Below, piece by piece: positions 8,055 to 16,861 of a stretch of 64,000 bases of DNA. This DNA is from an uncultured Collinsella sp. (lineage in GTDB: Bacteria > Actinomycetota > Coriobacteriia > Coriobacteriales > Coriobacteriaceae): contig CAADUO010000011.1 in NCBI GenBank assembly GCA_900752215.1, positions 1 to 64,000 of the forward strand, read 5' to 3'. Each line of letters opens with the position of its first letter. Position 1 is the stretch's first letter. The position numbers and the translations under genes are program-made. The notes under the pieces were generated by a model that saw only the letters and a program-made list of their open reading frames with translations, was not told the origin of the DNA and searched no databases.

Positions 8055-8618
8055 CTAGACGCGGGAGACGAACTTGCCGTCGCGGGTGTCAACCTTGATG
8101 ACCTCGCCCTCGTTGAGGTACATGGGGACCTGGATGACAGCGCCGGTGTCGATCGTGGCCGGCTTGGTGGAACCCTGGACGGTGTCGCCCTTAAAGCCCG
8201 GGTCGGTCTGGACGATGGTGGTCTCGATGAACATCGGCGGGGTCACGCCCATGAGCTCGTCGTCGGCAAAGAGCAGCTGGCAAATGTCGTTCTCGCGCAG
8301 CCACTTGGAGTTCTCGCCCACCATATCCTCGGGAACGGGAACCTGCTCATAGGTCTCATTGTCCATGAAGATGTAGTCGGCGCCATCGTTGTAGAGGTAC
8401 TGGAACTCACGGGTGGTGAGCATGACGCTCTCGAACTTGGTGCCGGCGTTGCAGGTGTTCTCGACGACGCGGCCGCTCTTGATGTCGCGGGTCTTGTAGC
8501 GCACGAACGCGCCGCCCTTGCCCGGCTTGACATGCTGGAACTCGACGATGGTGTAGACCTTGTCCTTAATGCGGAGACCGAGGCCGTTCTTGAAGTCGGC
8601 GGTAGAAATGGTAGGCAT
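8055..8618 (-). CDS. efp: Translation elongation factor P
   Basis: EF-P relieves ribosome stalling at consecutive prolines. The 187-residue protein has the usual KOW-like and two OB-type domains. The conserved loop HVKPGKGGAFVR carries Lys34, the residue that is modified or contacts the peptidyl-tRNA. The ATG at 8618 follows AGAAAGG; a longer in-frame start adds a non-conserved segment and was rejected. It is separated from the upstream peptidase gene by a terminator, so it probably has its own promoter. Confidence 0.96.
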   Translation of the reverse strand: MPTISTADFKNGLGLRIKDKVYTIVEFQHVKPGKGGAFVRYKTRDIKSGRVVENTCNAGTKFESVMLTTREFQYLYNDGADYIFMDNETYEQVPVPEDMVGENSKWLRENDICQLLFADDELMGVTPPMFIETTIVQTDPGFKGDTVQGSTKPATIDTGAVIQVPMYLNEGEVIKVDTRDGKFVSRV

Positions 8619-8711
8619 AGCGACCTTTCTTGTTATGGACAGAACGCACAAGCGTCCAAATTACATACGACCAAAATTATACACTTGCAGAGCTCGCCTG
8701 CAGCGAGCGCA

Positions 8712-8755
8712 TAAAAAGAGAACGCGGGGCGTCCGAATCATTTCGAACGCCCCGC
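8712..8755 (-). terminator. Terminator of the Xaa-Pro peptidase gene
   Basis: A 14-bp GC-rich stem (8724-8737 with 8742-8755, one G-U pair) is followed on the minus strand by a U-rich run at 8712-8716. It lies between the peptidase stop and the efp start. Confidence 0.8.
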
Positions 8756-8777
8756 ACCAAACTATCTACAAAGTAGA

Positions 8778-9908
8778 CTAGCAATCGATGACGTGCAGGT
8801 CGTGCGGGGTCTTGGTGAGGGGCTCGTAGCCGTTCTCGGTGACCACGCCGTAGTCCTCCAGGCGCACGCCGCCCACACCGGGCAGGTACACGCCGGGCTC
8901 CATGGTGACAACCGAGCCAACCTCGATGATATTCTTGCTGCGGTTGAAGTTGGGCAGCTCATGGATGTCGATACCGACGCCGTGGCCCAGGCCATGGTTG
9001 TAGTAATCGCCATAGCCGGCATCGCCGATGATCTTCTTGGAAAGCTTGAAAATGTCGTTGCCCTCGACGCCCGGATGGATAGCAGCGACACACTCCTCGT
9101 GGGTGCGGCGTACGAGCGCGTACAGGTCGAGCTGCTCCTGGGTAGGCTCGCCCATCACGACGGTGCGCGTCATGTCGGAACGATAATCGCAGTAGCCCGC
9201 GCCGTAATCCATGAGGACGAAGTCGCCCTTCTCGATCACGCGGTCACTCGGGACGGCATGCGGGTTGGCGGTGTTGGGACCACTTGCCACAATAGAGCCA
9301 AAGGCCAGGCTGTCGGCGCCGTTGGCGAACATAAAGTTCTCGAGCTCGTTGCGAACCTGCTTCTCGGTCATACCGGGCTTAATAAAGCCGAGCATGTGCT
9401 GGAAGGCGGCGTCGGTAATCGACTGCGCATGGCGCATGAGCTCGATCTCCTCGGCGTCCTTGATGGCGCGCATCTTGCGAATGTCGTCATGCATCAGCGG
9501 CAACATGCAGGCGACGGAACGATCCTCCAGACCACGCTGGATACCCTGGTAGAAGTTGATCTGCATGTCGTCCTCGACAGCGCAGACACGGCACTTGTTG
9601 GCCGCGATCTTGCCGGCGACCCAACCGGGGATGGTGCCCTCGTCCATGTCGTAGACCCAGGGGCTGCCGGCGGGCGTGTTCTCCTCAAAGCTGTTGAGGT
9701 AGCGCGAGTCGGTATGAAACAGGCAATGGTCAGCCGTAATAAACGCCGCGTGCGGGAACTCGAAGGTGTAGTCGAAGACGCCCTTCACGCCCGTGAGCCA
9801 ACGAAGATTGGCCTCGTCGCGTACCACGATAGCGTCGTAGCCGCGCTCGACCATCAGGGCACGGACACGTTCGATACGACCGGCAGGACCGGCAGCAAAC
9901 TCATACAT
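8778..9908 (-). CDS. M24-family Xaa-Pro peptidase
   Basis: This 376-residue cytoplasmic metallopeptidase removes N-terminal residues preceding proline or cleaves X-Pro dipeptides. After a creatinase-like N-terminal domain (about 1-145), the pita-bread fold carries all five dinuclear metal ligands: Asp234 (LMDYGAG), Asp245 (DYRSDMTRT), His309 (GLGHGVG), Glu337 (TMEPGVY) and Glu351 (RLEDYGVV). The ATG at 9908 has an AAGGAATC ribosome binding site. Whether it is a peptidase P or Q type is not clear from length alone. Confidence 0.92.
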   Translation of the reverse strand: MYEFAAGPAGRIERVRALMVERGYDAIVVRDEANLRWLTGVKGVFDYTFEFPHAAFITADHCLFHTDSRYLNSFEENTPAGSPWVYDMDEGTIPGWVAGKIAANKCRVCAVEDDMQINFYQGIQRGLEDRSVACMLPLMHDDIRKMRAIKDAEEIELMRHAQSITDAAFQHMLGFIKPGMTEKQVRNELENFMFANGADSLAFGSIVASGPNTANPHAVPSDRVIEKGDFVLMDYGAGYCDYRSDMTRTVVMGEPTQEQLDLYALVRRTHEECVAAIHPGVEGNDIFKLSKKIIGDAGYGDYYNHGLGHGVGIDIHELPNFNRSKNIIEVGSVVTMEPGVYLPGVGGVRLEDYGVVTENGYEPLTKTPHDLHVIDC

Positions 9909-10005
9909 GCAGATTCCTTTCTTATTGTCTCCATAAAGACGGAACGGGCCTCGATCGGAAGATGGATTCGCATGCGATCCGCAACCGATTGGAAACCCGC
10001 CCCTC

Positions 10006-10034
10006 AACATGATACGAAAGACGATGGATGTCAA
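10006..10034 (-). promoter_or_regulatory. Possible promoter of the Xaa-Pro peptidase gene
   Basis: On the minus strand a consensus -35 TTGACA (10029-10034) is followed after 17 bases by CATGTT (10006-10011), a poor -10. TATCAT (10009-10014) is a better -10 but only 14 bases away. It lies within the 132-base gap downstream of the AroB-like gene. Confidence 0.35.
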
Positions 10035-10040
10035 TAAATC

Positions 10041-11150
10041 TTAGAGAAGTTCTTTGCGAGAAGCCAAGTAGGCGTGAGCATGGCGCTCAAGAACCTCGTC
10101 CTCGACGCTCGTTAGGCGAATGGCGCCGAGCGCCGCGGGCAGCGGCAGCATGCTGCGGTTCGAGCGGACAAACTGCTGTCTGCGGAACTCCTCGATATAT
10201 GCGGCAGGCTCCAAGTCGAAGGCAAGCTCCTCGATGCCAAAGTCCTCCAGGCAGTCATCGAGATCAAACACATAGTCGATATCGAAGTCGCAGGCATCGT
10301 GTGCTAGGCGCGCCTCAAAGCGCATGCCCTCGGACAACAGCTGGTAGGCAGGGACCTGCGAAGCGGCATCGCCCAAGCAAGCGCGCAGCGTGCGCTCCCC
10401 CGTCTTGCCAAAATCGAGCGCATGGCGAGCGCTCGGGTTCGTGGCCGTCAGCACGTCCTTGCGGGCAGTCTGAGACCATTGAACGGCATTGACGAGTGCG
10501 ACCTCCTCGCCCGCGAGAATCTCGGGGACGGTCTCAGTAAACTGATTCCAGCGGGACTTGCTGCTCGAAAGCATGGTGCCAACAAGTACCGCATAGCCGA
10601 ACTTGAGGTCCTCGGGTTCCGCCTCGCGAACAAGGTCGAGGTCACACACGACCAAGCCCGGTTCGGGACGAAACGCGATAGCGGGAAGCGCATTGGCCGA
10701 CGAGGCGACGAGCGGCTTCATGGTCGTCGCGACCGTGAGCATGGCGTCGAACGTCGTCGGCAGCAGCGCGCACTCGGTGCGACCGCACCACTGGTTGGCG
10801 CACCAGCTAACAACCGAGCAGGTTGCGGCATCGCCAACGGCGACAACCAGATCGTCGCAGGTAATGCCGTTGGCAGACAAGGCGCCAAAGATAGCATCGG
10901 CATCGGCCAGCGTGGCACCAGCAGGCGAAACCTCGAGGACGAGCAGCGACACGGCAAAACCGGCGTCGACCAGCGCATGCTCGACGACCTCATCAAAACG
11001 TTCTGACGAGGCGGAGTTCCAAACCACCATCGCGCGCTTAGGCTTGCCCACAGCCGAGGCAAACATGCGCGACAGCTCCTCGAACGCGCCCAATCCGACA
11101 CGGACATCGACGCTGCGGTTTTGGAAATTGATCAGTTGACGGCGAATCAT
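10041..11150 (-). CDS. AroB-like protein, catalytic residues apparently lost
   Basis: A 369-residue protein that aligns by eye with 3-dehydroquinate synthase: a nucleotide-binding N-terminal half (CDDLVVAVGDAATCSVVSWC, LLPTTFDAMLT) and a helical C-terminal half. The hallmark metal-binding motifs are changed. The usual GHTFGH reads DFGKTGER, the LHGEAV segment reads LSEGMR, and the DSSVGGK lysine loop reads DAMLTVATTMK. It overlaps aroK by four bases (ATGA). Fold membership and context point to the shikimate pathway, but normal catalysis looks unlikely. It could be a regulatory or structural paralogue. Confidence 0.6.
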   Translation of the reverse strand: MIRRQLINFQNRSVDVRVGLGAFEELSRMFASAVGKPKRAMVVWNSASSERFDEVVEHALVDAGFAVSLLVLEVSPAGATLADADAIFGALSANGITCDDLVVAVGDAATCSVVSWCANQWCGRTECALLPTTFDAMLTVATTMKPLVASSANALPAIAFRPEPGLVVCDLDLVREAEPEDLKFGYAVLVGTMLSSSKSRWNQFTETVPEILAGEEVALVNAVQWSQTARKDVLTATNPSARHALDFGKTGERTLRACLGDAASQVPAYQLLSEGMRFEARLAHDACDFDIDYVFDLDDCLEDFGIEELAFDLEPAAYIEEFRRQQFVRSNRSMLPLPAALGAIRLTSVEDEVLERHAHAYLASRKELL

Positions 11151-11680
11151 AGCAGCCCACGCTCCAAAAGCATCTCGGCACAAAGGTAGGAAACGTCCTC
11201 GAAGGACTTGTTGCGAATATCAAGGGTAATATCGGCGGCCTGGCGATACAGCGGACGGCGATGCTCAAACAGACGCGCGGCATGCTCGGGCGAGCGGAAA
11301 TCGGGGCGCGTGTCGGACCGACGAATCTGGCGAATCGAATCCTCGAAGTCGCCCTCGAGGTACACGCACGTACCCATTTCGTGCATCAGCTCAATATTCA
11401 CCGGCGTCTCGACGATACCGCCCCCGCACGAAACCAACAGGCTGCGCTCGCTTTGGAGCGAACGGAGCGCCGAGGTCTCGAGCTCACGAAAACGAACCTC
11501 GCCCTCGGTCTCAAAAATCTCGGTTACCGACTTGCCGCAGCGGCGCACGACCAGGCGGTCGGTATCGATAAAACGCCGCTTGAACATAGTGCCGACGTTG
11601 CGCGCGAGCGTTGATTTACCCGCGCCCAAAAAGCCGATAAAGAAGATATGGTCGCAGCCGTGTTTAGTGTGCTGGGACAT
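11147..11680 (-). CDS. aroK: Shikimate kinase
   Basis: AroK phosphorylates shikimate at the 3-hydroxyl. The 177-residue protein has the P-loop GFLGAGKS (16-23), the substrate acids in FIDTDRLV (Asp39, Asp41), an FRELE arginine segment, the CGGGIV loop, a lid SDTRPDF and the late adenine-binding RRPLY. All expected motifs are present, unlike the downstream AroB-like protein. It starts eight bases after yqeG and overlaps the AroB-like gene by four bases. Confidence 0.93.
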   Translation of the reverse strand: MSQHTKHGCDHIFFIGFLGAGKSTLARNVGTMFKRRFIDTDRLVVRRCGKSVTEIFETEGEVRFRELETSALRSLQSERSLLVSCGGGIVETPVNIELMHEMGTCVYLEGDFEDSIRQIRRSDTRPDFRSPEHAARLFEHRRPLYRQAADITLDIRNKSFEDVSYLCAEMLLERGLL

Positions 11681-11688
11681 AGCGAGAC

Positions 11689-12186
11689 CTATTCCTCGCA
11701 GGGAAGGTCGCGCAGGGCCCGGCGCTCAAAGATACGGAAGATCTGCGTATACCACAGGTCCTGCGTCGCCTGCGGCTTTACCAGGATGGTATCGACGCCG
11801 GCGAAGTTACCGCTCCACACGTCCGTGTAGAGCTGATCACCGATCAGCACCGCCTCGTCGGCCGTGGCGCCGAGGCGCTTAAGACCCGCCTTGAGAGCAA
11901 ACGGCGCCGGCTTCATGGCGTGGCTGATGGACTCGAGTCCCAGCTCGCGTGCAGAGCTCATGACCTGGTCGCGATGCCAGTTGTTGGACACCATGCACAG
12001 CTTGAAGCCTTTGGCGCGGGCGGCGTCAAGCCAAGCGGAAACCGCGGCGGGAACCTGCTCGGTGTCGCGCGGCACCAGGGTGTTATCGCGATCGAGCAGA
12101 ATGGCGCGTTTGCCGTCGGCCCACAGGGTATCGAGGTCGATGCGATCGACCGAGGAAACGTATCGTTTGGGGCTAAAAATCCTCAT
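11689..12186 (-). CDS. YqeG-family HAD phosphatase
   Basis: A 165-residue HAD-superfamily (subclass IIIA) phosphatase of the YqeG type. Motif I is LLDRDNTLV, motif II lies in MVSNN, the lysine in HAMKPAPFA, and the last acid motif in IGDQLYTDVW. The physiological substrate is not known; relatives act on phosphatidylglycerophosphate or other small phosphates. The ATG at 12186 lies one base past the mltG stop. The open frame continues upstream inside mltG but that part is not conserved. Confidence 0.82.
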   Translation of the reverse strand: MRIFSPKRYVSSVDRIDLDTLWADGKRAILLDRDNTLVPRDTEQVPAAVSAWLDAARAKGFKLCMVSNNWHRDQVMSSARELGLESISHAMKPAPFALKAGLKRLGATADEAVLIGDQLYTDVWSGNFAGVDTILVKPQATQDLWYTQIFRIFERRALRDLPCEE

Positions 12187-12187
12187 G

Positions 12188-13621
12188 CTAATTCCAAGAC
12201 TGTTGATGCTCTTCGTAGGTTTGCGAGAAGTACTCCTCGTCCTGCGTAATGTAGAAATACAGGTCATCGGAGTCGGTCGGCTCAAGCGTGGCCTTGAGTG
12301 CCTCGAGCGACGGAGAGCAGATGGGCGTGGGTGGCAGACCCTCGTGCTTATAGGTGTTATACGGACTATCGCTCTGCAGGTCGTCGGCGGTAACCTCGCC
12401 ACCGGTGACATACATCATGGTCGCATCGCTGTTGAGATAGCGCAAACCATCGAGCTTGCCGGCAAGGCGGTTGTAGAAGACCGAGGCCACGTGCGCACGC
12501 TGATCGGCGTTGAGGCCCTCGCGCTCAACGATAGAGGCCAAATTGACGATGTCGTAGTCGGACATCTCCACACCGTAGCGCTCCTTGATCTTGGCTTCGC
12601 AGCTCGCAAAGTCAAGCGACTTATACTCGGTCTTAAACTGATCGAGCATAGCGCGAATCACGTCATCGGCCGTCGGCGAATCGCCCAACGAATAAGTCTT
12701 GGGGAACAAGAAACCCTCAAGCGAGTCATTGGCGGCGCCCTTAAGGAAGCTATAGTCGTCCACGTAGTTGGAGGCCTTGGCCTGGTTGAGGAAGTCTTCC
12801 TTAGAGATGCTGTCGTAGGCCTGGGCCACACGGTCGGCGACTTGATCGACCGTTAGGCCCTCAGGGATAGTCAGCGCATTGGAGCCCGCGTTGGGGCCTT
12901 CCATGAGCTGCTGAACCACCTTAGTCGCGTCCATGAGCGTGTTGAACGAGTAGGTGCCAGGCTTAAGCGACATATCGGCGTTGAGCTTTTTCACCGCCGC
13001 ATAGTAATCCTTGGGATTTTCGACGATATGGTTCTCGGAAAGTATCGAGGCGATCGTATCGCCCGATGCACCGTCGGGAATGGTTACCGTAACCTGCTGA
13101 CCAGCCGTGACCTTCGTATCCCCACCGGCAAAGAAGCCCTTGACGGCCGGCACAACAAAGAAAGCGATCGCAGCAAGCGCAAGCACCGCCACCACAACGC
13201 CGATGATCATGGGAACCGGAGAGCTCTTCTTTTGAGAACCGCGACGAGTATGCGTGTTGTAGCTCGAGCGGGTCGCCGGAGCAACGCCATGCGAACCGCG
13301 AGCGTGATGCGAATGCGATTGGGGGGCCTGCGTTCGCTGGGTAGGTGCCTGCTGCTTAAAGCGGGTACCGCCTGCAGGCTGGGCCGTACGAGCAGCGGGC
13401 TGCTGAGCCGCGTGAGAAGCCGGATGCTGAACCGAACGAGCAGAAGGCTGCTGACCCGTCCGTTGAACAGGATGGGCCGAACGAGAGAAGGACTGCACCG
13501 GGCGCGCGGCAGACTGAGCCGCGCGCTGCGTCGGCTGTGCTGGACGCTGGCCAGGCTGGGCAGGGCGTGGCGCAGGCTGTCGTGTACGATTCGGCTGGCG
13601 CGGATCGAAAGCGCTAGACAT
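12188..13621 (-). CDS. mltG: Endolytic murein transglycosylase MltG
   Basis: MltG cleaves nascent glycan strands and sets glycan length. The 477-residue protein has one membrane helix (about 137-159), a LysM-like region, and the catalytic domain with LEGFLFPKTY (301-310) and the catalytic Glu366 in ASIVEREG. The first 135 residues are cytoplasmic and unusual: Pro/Gln/Ala/Arg-rich, low complexity, with loose PAQP and QRTAQ-like repeats. The gene overlaps ruvX by eight bases. The ruvX-mltG-yqeG-aroK order suggests one operon. Confidence 0.92.
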   Translation of the reverse strand: MSSAFDPRQPNRTRQPAPRPAQPGQRPAQPTQRAAQSAARPVQSFSRSAHPVQRTGQQPSARSVQHPASHAAQQPAARTAQPAGGTRFKQQAPTQRTQAPQSHSHHARGSHGVAPATRSSYNTHTRRGSQKKSSPVPMIIGVVVAVLALAAIAFFVVPAVKGFFAGGDTKVTAGQQVTVTIPDGASGDTIASILSENHIVENPKDYYAAVKKLNADMSLKPGTYSFNTLMDATKVVQQLMEGPNAGSNALTIPEGLTVDQVADRVAQAYDSISKEDFLNQAKASNYVDDYSFLKGAANDSLEGFLFPKTYSLGDSPTADDVIRAMLDQFKTEYKSLDFASCEAKIKERYGVEMSDYDIVNLASIVEREGLNADQRAHVASVFYNRLAGKLDGLRYLNSDATMMYVTGGEVTADDLQSDSPYNTYKHEGLPPTPICSPSLEALKATLEPTDSDDLYFYITQDEEYFSQTYEEHQQSWN

Positions 13622-14042
13622 GCGAAACCTCCTCGTTTTTGCGATCGAGCCACGTCTGCAAGAACAGGCTGGCGGCGATCATGTCAATCTTGCCCCTCAT
13701 CTGCTTTTCGTTGAGTCCCTGCTCGCGCAGGATACGCTTGGCCTCTTGCGAGGACAGGCGCTCGTCCTCAAACTCCAGCGGAAGATCGAGCTCGTCGGCG
13801 ATCTTTTGCGCTACGGCGGCAACGCGCTCGGCCTGGGGGCCGGGCTCGCCGGCCATGGTCAGGGGACGCCCGCTCACCAAGATGTCGGGCTCATAGTCCT
13901 CGACCAGGTAACGAAACGTCTTGGCCATACCGGTAACCTCGGCGGCCGGGAGCACCTTGACGGGCATCGCCATCTTGCCATCACGGCTCGAGACGGCGAT
14001 GCCGATCCTGGTCTCCCCTATGTCCAGCGCGAGCGCGACCAC
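13614..14042 (-). CDS. ruvX: Putative Holliday junction resolvase YqgF/RuvX
   Basis: A 142-residue RNase-H-fold nuclease of the YqgF family, linked to pre-16S rRNA processing and to Holliday junction resolution. Visible acids are in ALDIGETRIGIA (Asp7), FEDERLSS and KIDMIAAS, the usual catalytic set. The start is a GTG nine bases past the alaS stop without a clear ribosome binding site, consistent with coupling to alaS. The alaS-ruvX-mltG order is common in Gram-positive bacteria. Confidence 0.9.
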   Translation of the reverse strand: MVALALDIGETRIGIAVSSRDGKMAMPVKVLPAAEVTGMAKTFRYLVEDYEPDILVSGRPLTMAGEPGPQAERVAAVAQKIADELDLPLEFEDERLSSQEAKRILREQGLNEKQMRGKIDMIAASLFLQTWLDRKNEEVSHV

Positions 14043-14051
14043 AGCGACTAC

Positions 14052-16709
14052 TTAGGCACCGAGCGCGGTCTTGGCGGCCGCGAGGGCATCGGCGATACCG
14101 GCGGCGTTCTTGCCACCGGCCTGGGCCATGTTGGGACGGCCGCCACCGCGACCGTCGACCAGGCCCGCAATCTGCTTAATCACGTTGCCGGCGTGGAAAC
14201 CGGCCTTCACGGCGTCGTCGGAACCGGCGGCGAGCAACGCAGGCGTGCCCTTCTCGGTCACGCTGGCAACGACGCAGGCGACAGGGCCGGCGACCTTCTG
14301 GTGCACGGTATCCCAGACGTTGCGCAGGTCAGCGGCCTCAAGGCCCTGGAGCTCAGCGACGACGAGCTTATAGCCGTCGAGCTCGACGGCACCCTCGATG
14401 GCGCTGGAGATAGCGTCGGAGGAACCACCGGTCAGCGCCTTCTTGAGCTTGTTAGACGTCTCGCGCAGCTCGGCCTGCAGGTTCTCCACACGAGCGGGAA
14501 CCTCGTCAACGCGGCACTTGAGCGCAGCGGCAGCGGCGTCAACAAGTGCCAGGCGGTCGGCCATGTAATCGAGAGCGCCCTTGGAGGTCACGGCCTCGAT
14601 ACGGCGGACGTTCGAGCCCGTGGAGGACTCGGAGATAATCTTGAACAGGCCGATCTCGGCAGTGTTGGTAGCATGCGTACCACCGCAGAGCTCGCGGGAG
14701 AACGGCTGGTCCTCGGCGCCCACGGAAACGACGCGGACGACGTCGCCATACTTCTCGCCAAACAGGGCGACGGCGCCGGCGGCCTTGGCCTCGTCGATGC
14801 CCATGACGCGGGTCACGACCGGCTTAGATGCAAAGATCTGCTGGTTGACCAGATCCTCGACAGCCTTGAGCTGCTCGGAGGACAGGGCCTCAAAGTGCGT
14901 GAAGTCAAAGCGCAGGTGCTCGGGCGTCACCAGCGAGCCAGCCTGGGAGACATGCTCGCCCAGGACCTGCTTAAGGGCGGCGTCAAGCAGGTGGGTGGCG
15001 GTGTGGTTGCGGCGCAGGAAGCCACGGCGCTCGGCGTCGAGCGCGGCGGTCACGGTAGCACCGACGGTCAGCGTGCCCTCGGCGACGTGCGCAACGTGGG
15101 CATACAGGCCGTTGTGGTTCTTGGTATCGGAAACGGTCAGCGAAACGCCCTCGGCGGAAAACTCGCCGGCATCGCCCTGCTGGCCGCCCATCTCGGCATA
15201 GAACGGGGTGCGGTCGAGCACAACCTCGACATCCTCGCCCGCTGCAGCGGACTCGACGGACTCGCCGTTGCGCACGATGGCGACAACCTTGGCGCCTTCG
15301 ATCACATCGTTGTCATAGCCATCGAACTCGGTCGCAGCGACCTTGTCCGAAAGCTCGACCCACACGTCGTTGAAGCTGCCCCAGGCGTCGCCCTTGGCAT
15401 TGGCGCGAGCACGGGCCTTCTGGTCCTCCATGCAAGCGGTAAAGCCGTCCATGTCGACGTCGTGGCCGGCGGTGCCGGCAATCTCGACGGTCAGGTCGAT
15501 GGGGAAACCAAAGGTATCGTGCAGCTTAAAGGCGACATCGCCCGGAAGTACGGCGCCCTCGGCGAGCGCGGCCAAGGCCTCGTCCAGGTAGACGCGGCCG
15601 TTGTCGAGCGTCGTGGAGAAGCGCTCCTCCTCGGAGGCGACGATACCCTTAACGAGCGCGACGTTCTTGAGCAGCTCGGGGTAGGCCTCGCCCATCTGAG
15701 CGTTGACCTCGTCGATGAACTTGGTCAGGAAGGCGCCCTCGATGCCCAGCAGGCGACCGTGGAACACGGCACGGCGGAGCAGGCGGCGAAGGACGTACTC
15801 GCGACCCTCGTTACCGGGAAGGATGCCGTCAGAGATCATGAAGTCGACGGCACGGGAGTGGTCGGCGATGATGCGCAGGGAGCGGCTGGCACCGGAGTAA
15901 TCGTCGGCGTCATAGGTCTTGCCGCTGATCTCCTCGCCCAGCTTGATGAGGTGCTGCATCAAATCGCCGTCGTAGTTGGCGGTCTTGTGCTGCATGATGG
16001 CGGCCATGCGCTCCAGGCCCATGCCCGTATCGAGGTTGCGGTGCGGCAGCTCCGGCATGGAGCCGTCCTCCTGGCGGTCGTACTGGGTAAACACGAGGTT
16101 CCAGAACTCAAGGAAGCGGTCGCAGTCGCAGCCGGGCTTGCAGTCGGGGCTGCCGCAACCGACCTCCTCGCCCATGTCAAAGTAGATCTCGGAGCACGGA
16201 CCGCAGGGGCCGGTGGGGCCGGCGGCCCAGAAGTTGTCGTCCTCGCCCAGGCGGGAGATGTGGTCCTCGGCAACGCCCAGAGAACGCCACACGTCGTGGG
16301 TCTCGTCGTCCTCGGTAAAGACGGTAAAGTACAGGCGATCGAGCGGCAGCTTGAACTCCTTGGTGATGAGCTCGAAGGCCCAAGCGCAAGCCTGCTGCTT
16401 GGAGACGCCGCCAAAGGAGAAGTCACCGAGCATCTCGAAGAACGACAGGTGACGGCCGTCCTCGCCGATGCAGTCGATGTCGTTGGTGCGGACACACTTC
16501 TGGCAGGAGATCGCGCCGATTTCCTTCATGGTCTTCTTGCCCTGGTAGTACTCCTTAAACTGGTTCATGCCGGCGTTGGCAAGCAGCAGCGAGGGGTCGT
16601 CGGGAACAAGGGACGAAGAAGGATAGAGCTTAAGACCGCGCTCCTCAAAGAAGTTGAGGAACTTGGAGCGGATCTCGGCCGTAGTCATTGACGGGTAGTC
16701 AGCACTCAT
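14052..16709 (-). CDS. alaS: Alanyl-tRNA synthetase
   Basis: Charges tRNA-Ala. The 885-residue protein has the class II catalytic core at the N terminus (RSKFLNFFEERG, LLANAGMNQFK), the tRNA-recognition region, the editing domain with the zinc ligands in HTATH and CGGTHATNT, and a C-terminal DHHA1 domain with GGGRPNMAQAGG. The ATG at 16709 is eight bases past GGAGA; a longer open frame upstream is not conserved. A promoter at 16756-16783 precedes it. Confidence 0.97.
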   Translation of the reverse strand: MSADYPSMTTAEIRSKFLNFFEERGLKLYPSSSLVPDDPSLLLANAGMNQFKEYYQGKKTMKEIGAISCQKCVRTNDIDCIGEDGRHLSFFEMLGDFSFGGVSKQQACAWAFELITKEFKLPLDRLYFTVFTEDDETHDVWRSLGVAEDHISRLGEDDNFWAAGPTGPCGPCSEIYFDMGEEVGCGSPDCKPGCDCDRFLEFWNLVFTQYDRQEDGSMPELPHRNLDTGMGLERMAAIMQHKTANYDGDLMQHLIKLGEEISGKTYDADDYSGASRSLRIIADHSRAVDFMISDGILPGNEGREYVLRRLLRRAVFHGRLLGIEGAFLTKFIDEVNAQMGEAYPELLKNVALVKGIVASEEERFSTTLDNGRVYLDEALAALAEGAVLPGDVAFKLHDTFGFPIDLTVEIAGTAGHDVDMDGFTACMEDQKARARANAKGDAWGSFNDVWVELSDKVAATEFDGYDNDVIEGAKVVAIVRNGESVESAAAGEDVEVVLDRTPFYAEMGGQQGDAGEFSAEGVSLTVSDTKNHNGLYAHVAHVAEGTLTVGATVTAALDAERRGFLRRNHTATHLLDAALKQVLGEHVSQAGSLVTPEHLRFDFTHFEALSSEQLKAVEDLVNQQIFASKPVVTRVMGIDEAKAAGAVALFGEKYGDVVRVVSVGAEDQPFSRELCGGTHATNTAEIGLFKIISESSTGSNVRRIEAVTSKGALDYMADRLALVDAAAAALKCRVDEVPARVENLQAELRETSNKLKKALTGGSSDAISSAIEGAVELDGYKLVVAELQGLEAADLRNVWDTVHQKVAGPVACVVASVTEKGTPALLAAGSDDAVKAGFHAGNVIKQIAGLVDGRGGGRPNMAQAGGKNAAGIADALAAAKTALGA

Positions 16710-16755
16710 AGAGGGAATCTCCTCGGTTTCACATCGAAACAGTTCAAACGTAACG

Positions 16756-16783
16756 ATATTACCATCCCGCCGCGCAAGTGCAA
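16756..16783 (-). promoter_or_regulatory. Probable alaS promoter
   Basis: On the minus strand TTGCAC (16778-16783) is separated by 16 bases from TAATAT (16756-16761), a good housekeeping promoter. Its -35 touches the U-run of the preceding terminator. Confidence 0.6.
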
Positions 16784-16811
16784 AAAAGAGGGCCGGCACA
16801 ATGCCGGCCCT
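16782..16811 (-). terminator. Terminator after the AI-2E family gene
   Basis: AGGGCCGGCA (16789-16798) pairs with TGCCGGCCCT (16802-16811) around a three-base loop, followed on the minus strand by six U residues. It separates the sigma-factor operon from alaS. Confidence 0.88.
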
Positions 16812-16861
16812 TCAGCGAAATTGCATGTTAGTGCGTATGAATGTTAACCCGAATTACCCCG

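Noticed and set aside
11952..12411. N-terminally extended YqeG reading
   Set aside because: The extra residues lie inside mltG, are Arg/Ser/Pro-rich and not conserved; ATG at 12186 fits the family.
13620..16691. 1023-codon open frame on the plus strand across alaS
   Set aside because: High-GC codon use leaves the antisense frame open; the translation has no known domain and alaS is certain.
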